DNA of 64,000 nucleotides from contig JAAYEJ010000005.1 of NCBI GenBank assembly GCA_012728835.1, forward strand, positions 1 to 64,000, in the 5' to 3' direction. The notes beneath the pieces are model-generated. The model did no database searches and was not told the DNA's origin. It was given only the letters and a program-made list of their open reading frames with translations. A program made the translations under genes and the position numbers. The DNA is from Candidatus Brocadiaceae bacterium (lineage in GTDB: Bacteria > Planctomycetota > Brocadiia > SM23-32). This document shows positions 25,743-34,165 of this stretch, piece by piece; position 1 is the stretch's first letter; each line of letters opens with the position of its first letter.

Positions 25743-26315
25743 TCACGCGCGGGGCACCTCGTCGCCGGCGGCGGCGCTGTGGAGCCAGAAACGCACCAGG
25801 AAGCCGTAGGACAGCGCCGTGGTGCCCGCAAGGCACCAGAAGAGCAGGGCCTTGCCGCCCGGCAGGGCACGCCCGGTCGACTGGAGCAGCAGGTGCGCGT
25901 AGGCCAGGCCGACGAAGCCCGTCTGGAGGCAGAACTTCGTCTTGCCCATCCAGTTCGCGCCGAGGGGCCGGGCGGGGGTGGACCGTGCCTGTCGGACGGC
26001 CGTGACGGCCAGCTCGCGGGCCATGTTGAGCAGCGCGAGCCACAGCGGGACGAGGCCGCGGTCGGCCAGGACGAAGAGCACGCAGAGGACCAGGATCTTG
26101 TCCACCAGAGGGTCCAGCACGGTCCCGAACGTCGACTGCGCGTGCAGCCGGCGCGCCAGGTAGCCGTCGAGCCAGTCGCTGGCCGTGGCGACGGCGAACA
26201 GCAGCGCGGCGGCGGCAAGCGGCAGGGGGCGGTGGGCATAGGTGAGTGCGACGATCGCCGGCACGAGCGCCAGGCGGGCCAGCGTGATCGCGTTCGGGAG
26301 GCTCCGGGCCGCCAT
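25743..26315 (-). CDS. pgsA: CDP-diacylglycerol-glycerol-3-phosphate 3-phosphatidyltransferase
   Basis: This enzyme makes phosphatidylglycerol phosphate from CDP-diacylglycerol, the committed step to acidic phospholipids in the inner membrane. The 190-residue protein has about four to five transmembrane helices and the full CDP-alcohol phosphotransferase motif, D-x2-DG-x2-AR-x8-G-x3-D-x3-D, seen as DWLDGYLARR followed by FGTVLDPLVD. ATG 26315 gives MAARSLPNAIT, the normal start; the frame is open further upstream. It ends the dapA-pilT-gspE-like-cvpA run, 59 bp after the CvpA-like gene. Confidence 0.85.
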   Translation of the reverse strand: MAARSLPNAITLARLALVPAIVALTYAHRPLPLAAAALLFAVATASDWLDGYLARRLHAQSTFGTVLDPLVDKILVLCVLFVLADRGLVPLWLALLNMARELAVTAVRQARSTPARPLGANWMGKTKFCLQTGFVGLAYAHLLLQSTGRALPGGKALLFWCLAGTTALSYGFLVRFWLHSAAAGDEVPRA

Positions 26316-26374
26316 GGGAGGGGCTCCGCGAGGAATCGACGGGATCGACGGTGACCGCGCGGCCGGGATCCGGG

Positions 26375-27064
26375 TCAGGACTGTGCGGGGATCTGCGGCA
26401 CGATGTCCAGCGTGATCTCCGGGAAGTTGCGGTATTGCCAAATCCGGCCGCGGTCCCATTTGCCGTTCTCGTTCACGTCCAGGTAGCCGTCTCCGGTGTC
26501 CGCACGGCCGTTGAGGTTCTGGTCGGTCTCCAGGGGTTCGTCGTTCAGGAGGAAGTGCCTGCCGCCGCCCATGCGGCCCTGCACGTGGTCATACACGCGC
26601 AGCATGGCCGCCCCGGTGTCCAGGGCGGGAGATGCCTGGAAGCGTCCCATGTCGCCCGGGAGGAACCGGGCGAACGGGAGCATGGAGACGAAGATCAGGA
26701 GGGCACCGGTAACGACGACGGCGTTGAGCAGCCCGGCCGCCGGCCCGGCGATACGGTCGACCATGCGGATGGCGGGGATGCTGGGCACGGTGTAGGTCAC
26801 CTTCAGCCATCGGCCGAGGAAGAGGATGCCTCCGAAAAGCAGGGCGAACGAGATGGCCTCGAAGTAGCCCCTGGCCATCGGGTCGTTGCTCACGAACGCG
26901 GCGATGACGCCGGCCAGCTTATCGCTGAACGTCATGGCGCAGAGGAACCCGAAGAAGTTCCGCACCAGGGCATACGTGGAGAAGAACAGGCCGTCGCGGT
27001 AGCCGGCGATGGACATCAGCACCAACAGGGCCAGAACCAGAAGGGTGGCAAGCGTGCCGCTCAT
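26375..27064 (-). CDS. CvpA-family inner-membrane protein with acidic periplasmic-type tail
   Basis: The 229-residue protein starts at ATG 27064 after GAGAGGAAC. Four hydrophobic helices fill residues ~3-165 with CvpA-like features (GYRDGLFFSTYALVRNFFGF, then a GPAAGLLNAVVVTGALLIF segment). The tail (~185-229) is unusual: DQNLNGRADTGDGYLDVNENGKWDRG resembles dockerin/calcium-binding loops rich in Asp and Asn. CvpA relatives support colicin V production, biofilm and envelope stress tolerance, and the biochemical role is unsettled. It is 19 bp downstream of the GspE-like gene. Confidence 0.65.
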   Translation of the reverse strand: MSGTLATLLVLALLVLMSIAGYRDGLFFSTYALVRNFFGFLCAMTFSDKLAGVIAAFVSNDPMARGYFEAISFALLFGGILFLGRWLKVTYTVPSIPAIRMVDRIAGPAAGLLNAVVVTGALLIFVSMLPFARFLPGDMGRFQASPALDTGAAMLRVYDHVQGRMGGGRHFLLNDEPLETDQNLNGRADTGDGYLDVNENGKWDRGRIWQYRNFPEITLDIVPQIPAQS

Positions 27065-27083
27065 CGTGTTCCTCTCACACAGT

Positions 27084-28874
27084 TCAACCCTTGAGAACTC
27101 GGCGCACTTCATCCAGTGTGGTCAGGCCGGCGGTCACCTTGGCGATGCCGTCCTGGTACATCGTCCGGAACGCCGCCTTGCCGGCGGCCTCGCGGATGCT
27201 CTCGGCCGAGACCTTGGGCCGGGTCAACGCCTCCTTGACCGCGTCGGTCAGGATCAGCATGCCGAAGAGGCCCGTACGCCCCAGGTAGCCGGAGTTGAGG
27301 CAGTTCTCGCAGCCGACGGGGCGGAACCAGTGGCCCGGGTCCTCGGGGGCGATGCCCAGCTTCTGCAGCATGGCGGGGTTGGGCTCGACCTCCTCGCGGC
27401 AGACGGTGCAGAGCTTGCGCACCAGCCGCTGCGGCACGACGCAGGTGAGGGCCCGGTTCACGGGGTCGGGGCTTCCCGCGAGCTTCGCGAGCTGCACCAC
27501 GGCCTGGGGCGCGTCGATGGCGACCAGGCCGCCCAGGGTCAGCCCCTCCTCGCAGGCGAAGTGCAGGGCCTTCCCGGCCCGCTCGGGCTCCTCGAGCGAG
27601 TCCAGCAGGATGGCGCCCGGGCCCTCTCGAAGCAGTTCCTCGTAGAACGCCCCGAACGGCCGGTCGGTCGGAATCGTCCAGTCCCGCACGTGCTCCACCT
27701 TGTGCCGGGCGAAGCTCAGAAGGGCGATGTCCGTCGTGAATGCGTCGATTGCCCCGGCCAGTGCAAGCAGGGTCGTCGTCTTGCCGGACTCCGGGGGACC
27801 GCAGACCAGCAGGGCGCCGCGGTTCTGGGTGACCGTTGCCCGCATGCGCTTGATGATGGACTCGTGCGCACCGAGCGCCTCCAGGCCCTGGGCGTGCAGG
27901 TCGAAGGTCCAGTCGGGCAGGGCGAGCGTGAGAAGGGGCTTGCCGCCGGCTGCCGCGATCTGCACACCCACCTGCGCCTCGCCCATGCCGGGCAGGTCGG
28001 CCGACAGCGTGCCGGTGCCCTGGCGCATGCGCCCGCCCTGGGCCAGGCCGGCCAGGTCGGCGGCAAGCGCCATGATCTGGTTGCCGAGTTCCACCTCAAA
28101 GCTCTCCACGTTGTGCAGGACGCCGTCCATGAGGAACTGGGCCACGAACGTCTCGCCCGCCGGCTGGATGCGGACCTTGCGGCTCCTGGTGGCGCCGGCA
28201 CGCAGGACGAACTCCAGCAGGACGTCGGCGGCTTCCGACAGCGTCGGCTTCTCCTGGAGGACGTCCTCGGTGGTCCGGCCCGTCTCGTTCTTGAGCACGA
28301 AGGCCGGGCCCTGTCGGCGCGCGCGCGACGGCAGGGCCGCCAGCTTGCCGAGGCCCGGCACCTTGCCGACGATCGCGGCCCAGCGATGGGAGCCCAGAAG
28401 GCGGTGGCGTTCCGGCACGACGCGGTCGCGGAGCACAACGTACGTGCAGAAGGCGGCGGCAACGGTCACCAGCAGGAAGAACCCGAACGCACCGTGCACC
28501 AGCACGGACAGGGCCAAGCCCAGCCACCCGCCCGCCAGCAGGACGGTCGTGTAGATGGTGAAGTCGATCCCGACGCCCCGGGCGTCATCGCAGACCCACG
28601 AGGTGGTGTAGAGCCAGACGGCCGTCGCCACGATGACCAGCACGAGCCACAGGGGGTTGATGAAGAAGGCGCCCTGCGGCGCCGCCTCCGTGGCCTCCGC
28701 AGCGGGCACCTCGGCCGGGGCCGCTTCGGCCGGCACGTCGGCCGCCGCCTCCGCGGCCGGCGCCTGCGCGGCCGCCTGGCCGAACGCCACGCCGCCGGCG
28801 AAAAGCAGCGGGAGGAGGGCGATCAGGAGCGCCACGCTGAGCCTGCGGGATCGAGAGGCAATGGTCGTGTTCAT
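27084..28874 (-). CDS. Divergent GspE/PilB-like ATPase with N-terminal signal/membrane region
   Basis: This protein has 596 residues. The N-terminus reads like a signal peptide, then an Ala/Pro/Glu-rich segment (~33-65), then two or three hydrophobic helices (~70-145); ordinary GspE proteins have none of these. The T2SSE core follows: Walker A is GPPESGKTTT at ~355. Where the family has an Asp box (ExPxE), a Walker B GEIRD and a His box, this copy has ALLSFARH, LLDSLEEPE and GLVAIDA, so key catalytic residues appear lost. The four-Cys zinc element is kept (CTVCREEV, then CENCLNSGYLGRTGLFGM). It sits 17 bp after pilT. A structural or regulatory pseudo-ATPase is a reasonable inference. Confidence 0.65.
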   Translation of the reverse strand: MNTTIASRSRRLSVALLIALLPLLFAGGVAFGQAAAQAPAAEAAADVPAEAAPAEVPAAEATEAAPQGAFFINPLWLVLVIVATAVWLYTTSWVCDDARGVGIDFTIYTTVLLAGGWLGLALSVLVHGAFGFFLLVTVAAAFCTYVVLRDRVVPERHRLLGSHRWAAIVGKVPGLGKLAALPSRARRQGPAFVLKNETGRTTEDVLQEKPTLSEAADVLLEFVLRAGATRSRKVRIQPAGETFVAQFLMDGVLHNVESFEVELGNQIMALAADLAGLAQGGRMRQGTGTLSADLPGMGEAQVGVQIAAAGGKPLLTLALPDWTFDLHAQGLEALGAHESIIKRMRATVTQNRGALLVCGPPESGKTTTLLALAGAIDAFTTDIALLSFARHKVEHVRDWTIPTDRPFGAFYEELLREGPGAILLDSLEEPERAGKALHFACEEGLTLGGLVAIDAPQAVVQLAKLAGSPDPVNRALTCVVPQRLVRKLCTVCREEVEPNPAMLQKLGIAPEDPGHWFRPVGCENCLNSGYLGRTGLFGMLILTDAVKEALTRPKVSAESIREAAGKAAFRTMYQDGIAKVTAGLTTLDEVRRVLKG

Positions 28875-28891
28875 TCCGGGGCGTCCGTTGC

Positions 28892-29995
28892 TTAGCCAAT
28901 GGATCGGTGGGCGATGTCGATTCCCTTCAGGGCCATCTCCAGTGCGTCCTTGTTGGGCGCGTACTCGCGAGCCACCTTCTTCTCGATGAAGCCGGTGCGG
29001 ATCATGTCCACGAACGACTGCGTCCAGGTCTGCATGCCCTCGTCGCGACCGACGGCGATCAGGTCGCCGATGCGGGCGTCCTTGCCCTCCTCGATGGCCT
29101 TGCAGATGGAGGGGTTCGAGAACATGAGTTCGACGACGGGCACAACGCTGACGCCTTCGCGATAGGATGGGATGAGCTTCTGGCAGATGATGCCGCGAAG
29201 GTTGAAGCTCAGGCTCTGGCGGATCAGCTTGTGCTTGGATGGCTCGAACAGGTCCAGGATGCGCCCCATCGTGCCGGCGGCGCTGGAGGCGTGCAGGGTG
29301 CCGAAGACCAGGTGGCCGGTCTCGGCGGCCGTCAGGCCGGCCTGGAAGGTCTCCGGGTCTCGCATCTCGCCCACGAGGATCACGTCGGGGTCCTCGCGAA
29401 CGGCCGCACGCAGGGCGTCCGGCCAGCTGTGGCAGTCCAGCCCCAGCTCACGCTGGTTGACGATGCTCCGGGCGTCGTGGTGCAGATACTCGATGGGGTC
29501 TTCGATCGTCAGGATGTGGCAGCGCCGCTTGCGGTTGATCATGTGGAGCAGGCTGGCGAGCGTCGTCGACTTGCCCGAACCCGTGATGCCGCAGACGAGA
29601 ACGAGGCCCTGCATCTCATCGGTGAGGCGCGCGAGGCTGGCCGGCAGGTGGAGGTCCTCCAGGGACGGGATCTTGTCGGTCACCAGCCGCGCGGCAAGGC
29701 TGAGTTCGCCGCGCTGGAGGAAGAGGTTGACCCGGACGCGCCCCTTGGCGAACGTGTGTCCGAGGTCCAGGCTGCCCTTCTGGTAGAGTTCGGTCATGCG
29801 GTCATGGCCGAGCCACTCTTCGACCAGGGAGTAGATCTGCTTGCCGGTCAGGGGCTCCATCTTGGCGCGGTGCAACTCGCCGCCGATCCGGTAGATGGGC
29901 GGGTTCCCTGCCTTCAGGTGCAGGTCGCTGGCACCCAGCTCAGGCAACTGGTTGAACAGGACGTCGAGCTTGATGCCCTTTTCGGTCTCGGCCAT
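28892..29995 (-). CDS. pilT: Twitching-motility retraction ATPase PilT
   Basis: PilT is a cytoplasmic hexameric ATPase that disassembles type IV pili and drives retraction. The 367-residue length is normal for the family. Motifs are intact: GASDLHLKAG at the N-terminus, Walker A GITGSGKST, Asp box TIEDPIEYLH, Walker B DPDVILVGEMRD, and His box TGHLVFGTLHASSA. It is 36 bp after dapA and just upstream of the degenerate GspE-like gene. No pilus assembly core (pilB, pilC, pilQ) is in the window. Confidence 0.9.
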   Translation of the reverse strand: MAETEKGIKLDVLFNQLPELGASDLHLKAGNPPIYRIGGELHRAKMEPLTGKQIYSLVEEWLGHDRMTELYQKGSLDLGHTFAKGRVRVNLFLQRGELSLAARLVTDKIPSLEDLHLPASLARLTDEMQGLVLVCGITGSGKSTTLASLLHMINRKRRCHILTIEDPIEYLHHDARSIVNQRELGLDCHSWPDALRAAVREDPDVILVGEMRDPETFQAGLTAAETGHLVFGTLHASSAAGTMGRILDLFEPSKHKLIRQSLSFNLRGIICQKLIPSYREGVSVVPVVELMFSNPSICKAIEEGKDARIGDLIAVGRDEGMQTWTQSFVDMIRTGFIEKKVAREYAPNKDALEMALKGIDIAHRSIG

Positions 29996-30031
29996 AGGGA
30001 TCCTCCCGGGAGCCGATCGCGCGGCCCGCCG

Positions 30032-31081
30032 TCAATCGTGATAGCAGAGGTCCTGCCAGTACTCGGACTCCGACAGGCGACGTTCGATGTCCACGCCGAA
30101 GGCGTCCCCGATGGGCTGCAGTATCTCCGGGTTGGCGGCCCAGACAGCCCGCGCCGCATCCAGAACGACCTGCAGGCCGCGCTCGGTCATCTTGCCGAGC
30201 GGGCGGCGCACCGGTCCGACGGGCATTCCGAGCACTCGCATCAACGTCTTGACGGGCAGCGGGTTGCGCGCCTTGCACGCGCGCGGCCCGTAGGCGCTCT
30301 CTTCCTGCGTCTTCACCGTCACAATGTCGAACAGCGGCCTCAGGGCGGCGCTAAGCCGGTCGGCCTCGACGGCGTCTCCGTCCAGCAGGGCGCGCGTCAG
30401 ACGGGAGACGGCGGCCGGAGCCACGTTGGACATAACGCTGATCACCCCGCAGGCCCCGATCGCCTCGTCGGCCATCATCGATGCGGTGATGCCGTCGTCG
30501 CCACTGAAGATCTGGAACTCCGGTCCGCAGAGCCGGCGCGTCCGGCGCATGTTGTCCGGATTGCCGGTGGCTTCCTTGACGCAGCGGACGTTCGGGCACT
30601 CCTCGGCCAGCAGGGCCAGGTCCTCCGGCAGGAGCTGCGTGCCCGTGCGGCCGGGGATGACGTAGGGGATGACCTGAACGTCGGCGAACTCGCGGGCGAG
30701 CGGCGCCATGTACTCGCGCCGGATCTCGATCGAGCTGGGGCCGTTGTAGTACGGCTCGACCAGAAGGACGGCGTTCACACCGTTCCGCACGGCGTGGCGG
30801 GTGCTCTCGGTGGATTCCGCCGTGCTGTTGGACCCGGTGCCGGCGATGGTGCAGGCACGGCCGCCGACAATCCCGGCGGTCTCGGCGATGATGCGGGTGT
30901 GCTCGGCCCAGGTGACCGTGGGGCTCTCACCGGTCGTCCCGACGGCCAGGATGCCGGCCACCCCGCCTGCCAGTTGGAACTCCACCAGTTCGCGCAACGC
31001 CGCGTAGTCGACCTCGGCCCCATCCGCGCCCGCGAACGGCGTCACGCCCGCGGTATGACACCCCTCAGGAACCCGATACAC
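30032..31081 (-). CDS. dapA: 4-hydroxy-tetrahydrodipicolinate synthase
   Basis: DapA condenses pyruvate and aspartate semialdehyde in lysine and peptidoglycan (diaminopimelate) synthesis. The Schiff-base Lys lies in VRCVKEATGN, and GTTGESPTV and YYNGPSSIEI are the family's substrate loops; YVIPGRTG carries the catalytic Tyr region. GTG 31081 is chosen because AGGGG sits 8 bases upstream and the protein then begins MYRVPEGCHTAGVTPF. At 349 residues it is some 50 longer than the usual ~295, mainly at the C-terminus. dapB lies far away at 57870. A dihydrodipicolinate-synthase-family aldolase of another function cannot be fully excluded. Confidence 0.75.
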   Translation of the reverse strand: MYRVPEGCHTAGVTPFAGADGAEVDYAALRELVEFQLAGGVAGILAVGTTGESPTVTWAEHTRIIAETAGIVGGRACTIAGTGSNSTAESTESTRHAVRNGVNAVLLVEPYYNGPSSIEIRREYMAPLAREFADVQVIPYVIPGRTGTQLLPEDLALLAEECPNVRCVKEATGNPDNMRRTRRLCGPEFQIFSGDDGITASMMADEAIGACGVISVMSNVAPAAVSRLTRALLDGDAVEADRLSAALRPLFDIVTVKTQEESAYGPRACKARNPLPVKTLMRVLGMPVGPVRRPLGKMTERGLQVVLDAARAVWAANPEILQPIGDAFGVDIERRLSESEYWQDLCYHD

Positions 31082-31149
31082 CAATGCATCCCCCTGCCAA
31101 CCTGAGGCACCGACGCCCGACGGCACGCTCGTGCCGGATCCGTAGCGTC

Positions 31150-31177
31150 ATTCTATCGCCGCACGGCTTGATGTCAA
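31150..31177 (-). promoter_or_regulatory. Sigma-70 promoter of the dapA-pilT-gspE-like-cvpA-pgsA run
   Basis: On the minus strand a perfect TTGACA (31177-31172) and TAGAAT (31155-31150) are 16 bp apart, giving a leader of about 60 bases before GTG 31081. Confidence 0.65.
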
Positions 31178-31262
31178 GGAAAGCGGCGCGCCGCGGGCGA
31201 AAGCCGGCGCCGCCATGGGCGCACCGCGCTCGAGCCGGAAGAGCGTGCAGACCGGCAGGGTC

Positions 31263-31490
31263 TCACAGGTAGGGCAGGAGCGCCAGGAAGCGCGCAAGCT
31301 TGACGGCCCGCTTCACCATGCGCTGATGGCGGGAGCAGTTGCCGGACCGCTTCTTCCCGAACAGGGCCGCCTCGCCGGACACCAGCCGCTGCAGGTTCTC
31401 CAGGTCCTTGTAGTCCACAGCCTGAATCTTGTCGCGGCAGAACCGGCAACGGTTCTTACGGGTTCGCCTCGTCCGTTTGCGTCGGGCCAC
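31263..31490 (-). CDS. rpsR: 30S ribosomal protein bS18, cysteine-bearing form
   Basis: The 75-residue small-subunit protein binds 16S rRNA beside bS6. The signature part reads YKDLENLQRLVSGEAALFGKKRSGNCSRHQR, shown here only by its ends KDLENLQRL and SGNCSRHQR. It carries CRFCRDK near the N-terminus, a possible Cys zinc site together with the later Cys-His. It stands alone: the usual neighbours rpsF, ssb and rplI are not next to it. A strong promoter lies about 85 bp upstream. Confidence 0.95.
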   Translation of the reverse strand: MARRKRTRRTRKNRCRFCRDKIQAVDYKDLENLQRLVSGEAALFGKKRSGNCSRHQRMVKRAVKLARFLALLPYL

Positions 31491-31574
31491 TGCGCACGGG
31501 CCTCCTTCGGGTATGCGGTGCTCGTCACGTCCCTGGAAACCCCGGTGATCCGGGGATGCCGGGCAGGAACCGAC

Positions 31575-31603
31575 ATGATAGCCCCACGGCGGGCGCTTGT
31601 CAA
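31575..31603 (-). promoter_or_regulatory. Sigma-70 promoter of rpsR
   Basis: On the minus strand, a perfect TTGACA (31603-31598) and TATCAT (31580-31575) are 17 bp apart. The transcript leader before ATG 31490 would be ~78 bases. Confidence 0.65.
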
Positions 31604-31688
31604 TCGCATGCGGCGTCCGTGCATGTCCCCGTGCACGCGGTGCACGCGCGCCGTGGTGGGCTCGCGGGGCACGCCGAGGGAGGCGGCG

Positions 31689-33104
31689 TCAGAAGCCGTC
31701 TGCGGCCTCGCGGCCCGGAGGCGGTCCCTGTTCCTTCAGGGAGTCCAGGTCGATCTTGTAGCGTTCCAGCTTGTTGTAGACGGATTTCTCGCTGATCCCC
31801 AGCAGGCTGGCCGCCCGGCGCTTGTTCCCCTCCGTCTGGCGGAGGGTCTCGATGATGCAGAGCCGCTCCACTTCCTCCAGCGGCGTGCCGGCCAGTATCC
31901 TCAGCTCGCCGGACGATGGCTCGCCTGCGGCCTGCACGCAGTCCGGAAGCTGCTCCGGCGTGATGGAGCCGTTCCGGCAGAGGACCAGGCTGCCCTCGAT
32001 GATGTTCTCCAGCTCCCGTACGTTGCCGGGGTAGTCGTAGTTCATGAGCACCTGCATCGTCTCCGGCTCGACCGCCGGCACGGAGCGGCCGTTGCGCCTG
32101 GCGAAGCGCTCCAGGAAGTGCTGCACCAGCAGGGGGATGTCCTCCTTGCGGTCCCGCAGGGGCGGCACCTCGATGGTGACGACCTTGAGGCGATAGTAGA
32201 GGTCGAGACGGAAGCGGCCCGCCTTGGTCGCCTCCTCCAGGTTCTGATGCGTGGCCGCCACGATGCGGACGTCCACGGGGATGCGCTCATGGCCGCCGAC
32301 GCGCTGGACGGCCCGGTCCTGGATCACGCTCAGGAGCTTGACCTGCAGGTCCAGCGGCATGTCCCCGATCTCGTCCAGGAGGATCGTGCCGCGGTTCGCC
32401 TGCTCGAACAGCCCGATGTGCTGCTGAAGGGCGCCCGTAAAGGATCCCTTCTCATGGCCGAACAGCTCGCTCTCCAGCAGATCGCGGGGGATGGCGCCGC
32501 AGTTCAGCTTCACGAACGGATGACGCGCGCGCGCGCTGTTGCGGTGCACGGCGAAGGCCACCAGCTCCTTGCCCGTGCCCGTCTCGCCCAGGACGATCAC
32601 GTTGCTGTCGACTCGGCGGACCAGGTCAACGCGCTCGAACACCCGCATCATCAGCGCGCTGTTGCCGATCAGGCGCTTGCCCCGCTGGCCCACGGCCAGC
32701 AGACGACGGGTCTGGAGCGTCCCATGGCTCTTGAGAGCCTCCCGGCCGGCGCCGTCGATCGCCTCGGCCAGGCTCGTCCGCTCCAGGGGACGCGACAGGC
32801 AGCGGTAGGCGCCGAGCTTGATGGCGCGCAACGCGTTGTAGGCGTCGCCGGTCTCCGCCACGGCCACGGCCATCAGGTCCGAGTGGCGGTTCCCCGCCTG
32901 CCGGAGCAGGTCCAGGCCGCAGGCCTGCTCGTCGGAAACGTCCACGAGCAGCACGTCGACTCCGCACTCGCGCACCGCCCGCATGGCGGCCGCCGCGTCC
33001 GCGGCCACGAGCACACGCGGATACCGCTGCTCCAGAAACTGACAGAGCTTGTCACGAACAGGCGAATCCGACTCAACCACAAGGACCGTCAGACCACACC
33101 CCAT
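31689..33104 (-). CDS. Sigma-54-dependent response regulator (NtrC/PilR type)
   Basis: The product is a 471-residue transcription activator. A receiver domain fills residues 1-120 (phospho-acceptor Asp in DVLLVDVSD; Lys absent from the very end of strand 5, so phosphorylation is uncertain). The AAA+ domain has Walker A GETGTGKE, the sigma-54 contact loop GSFTGA, Walker [11 protein letters not shown], and [15 protein letters not shown] Fis-type helix-turn-helix closes the protein ([23 protein letters not shown]). ATG 33104 has GGAGG just upstream. No sensor kinase is adjacent. The pilin gene at 57318 has a sigma-54-type promoter, a candidate target by inference. Confidence 0.85.
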   Translation of the reverse strand: MGCGLTVLVVESDSPVRDKLCQFLEQRYPRVLVAADAAAAMRAVRECGVDVLLVDVSDEQACGLDLLRQAGNRHSDLMAVAVAETGDAYNALRAIKLGAYRCLSRPLERTSLAEAIDGAGREALKSHGTLQTRRLLAVGQRGKRLIGNSALMMRVFERVDLVRRVDSNVIVLGETGTGKELVAFAVHRNSARARHPFVKLNCGAIPRDLLESELFGHEKGSFTGALQQHIGLFEQANRGTILLDEIGDMPLDLQVKLLSVIQDRAVQRVGGHERIPVDVRIVAATHQNLEEATKAGRFRLDLYYRLKVVTIEVPPLRDRKEDIPLLVQHFLERFARRNGRSVPAVEPETMQVLMNYDYPGNVRELENIIEGSLVLCRNGSITPEQLPDCVQAAGEPSSGELRILAGTPLEEVERLCIIETLRQTEGNKRRAASLLGISEKSVYNKLERYKIDLDSLKEQGPPPGREAADGF

Positions 33105-33198
33105 CGTTCCTCCCCCCCCCTGGCGCCCATCCGACCCCTGCCGAGCGCCGTTCGTCCATAGGCGCCTGCGGCGCCCGACCCATCTGACTACGGCTGCC

Positions 33199-33227
33199 AT
33201 GGTACGATGCGGCGAGGGCGAAGTCAA
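33199..33227 (-). promoter_or_regulatory. Likely promoter of the sigma-54 activator gene
   Basis: On the minus strand TTGACT (33227-33222) and TACCAT (33204-33199) are 17 bp apart, about 95 bases before ATG 33104. Confidence 0.45.
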
Positions 33228-33247
33228 CTCGGGACATGCGGGCTTCC

Positions 33248-34165
33248 TCAGATCGCGGCCTCGTCCCGCCTCGGCCCCCTCGCCGCAGGCCGCCCCGACG
33301 CCAGGAGGGCGCACAGGGGACGGAACCAGTCGTCCGTCGCATACATGTGCACGTGGCGGACGCCGCACCCGGTGAGATGTTCGGCCGTGCGGACGGCGTC
33401 ACAAACTCCGCCGGAAAAGCGGCCGACGGCGCGGAGGATCGGTGCGCCCGTCTCGGCGTCCCGACCGGCCACGAACGCCCGGCCGCCCGCAACCGCGGCC
33501 GGGGCGACCTCCAGGCGGACCGCCCGCAGGTCGTGCTTGCGCGCACACGCGGCCAGGCGCCTGCACACCGGGGCCTCGCGGAGGGAGGGGCGGTGCAGGA
33601 AGTCGCTCAACAGCAGGATGACCGCATGGCCGCGAAGGGCGCGGATCCGCGACAGCACCGGGCGGATGTCGGTCGTTCCGGCGCCGGCCGGCGCACAGAG
33701 GGCGCGGCTCACAATGCTGAGGACATGGCGCTCGCCGCTGCGGCACGGGATCGCGCGCACCGCGTCTCCCCCGAAGAGGAACGCGCCAACCCTGTCCCCA
33801 CTGCCCGCCGCCGCCAGGCCCACGGCCGCCGCCAGGGTGCAGGCCGCCTCGCGGGGCGTCCGCCCGGCTGCGCGCACGTCCATCGAGGCGCTCACGTCCA
33901 TGGCGATGACGACGTTGACCTGCCGCTCCTCGGCATACCGGCGGACGTACGGGCGCGCACGCCCGGCGCTGGCCGGCCAGTCGATGCGCCGCACGTCGTC
34001 GCCCGGCTCGTAAGGCGTCAGCTCCAGAAACTCCAGGCCCGACCCGCCGACGGCGCTGCGATAGGCGCCCGCCAGCGCCGTGCGCACGCGGCGCAGAACG
34101 TGCAGGCGCAGCCGGCGAACGCGCGCAAAGACGTCCGGCGGCACGAGGGGCACGCAATCAGACAT
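33248..34165 (-). CDS. DUF58 protein with von Willebrand A-like fold
   Basis: The protein has 305 residues. The DUF58 signature is clear: RVRTALAGAYRSAVGGSGLEF, then LTPYEPGDDVRRIDWPASAGR, then the metal-site-like VIAMDVSASMDV (DxSxS of vWA domains). TDIRPVLSRIRALRGHAVILLLSDFL follows. DUF58 proteins usually sit beside a MoxR AAA+ ATPase and a vWA protein, none of which is seen here. It overlaps the metallophosphoesterase gene by 8 bases. It is cytoplasmic with no membrane helix, and its biochemical role is unknown. Confidence 0.8.
   Translation of the reverse strand: MSDCVPLVPPDVFARVRRLRLHVLRRVRTALAGAYRSAVGGSGLEFLELTPYEPGDDVRRIDWPASAGRARPYVRRYAEERQVNVVIAMDVSASMDVRAAGRTPREAACTLAAAVGLAAAGSGDRVGAFLFGGDAVRAIPCRSGERHVLSIVSRALCAPAGAGTTDIRPVLSRIRALRGHAVILLLSDFLHRPSLREAPVCRRLAACARKHDLRAVRLEVAPAAVAGGRAFVAGRDAETGAPILRAVGRFSGGVCDAVRTAEHLTGCGVRHVHMYATDDWFRPLCALLASGRPAARGPRRDEAAI

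Noticed and set aside
28907-31105. 732-codon plus-strand frame
   Set aside because: It is antisense to pilT and dapA, both unmistakable.
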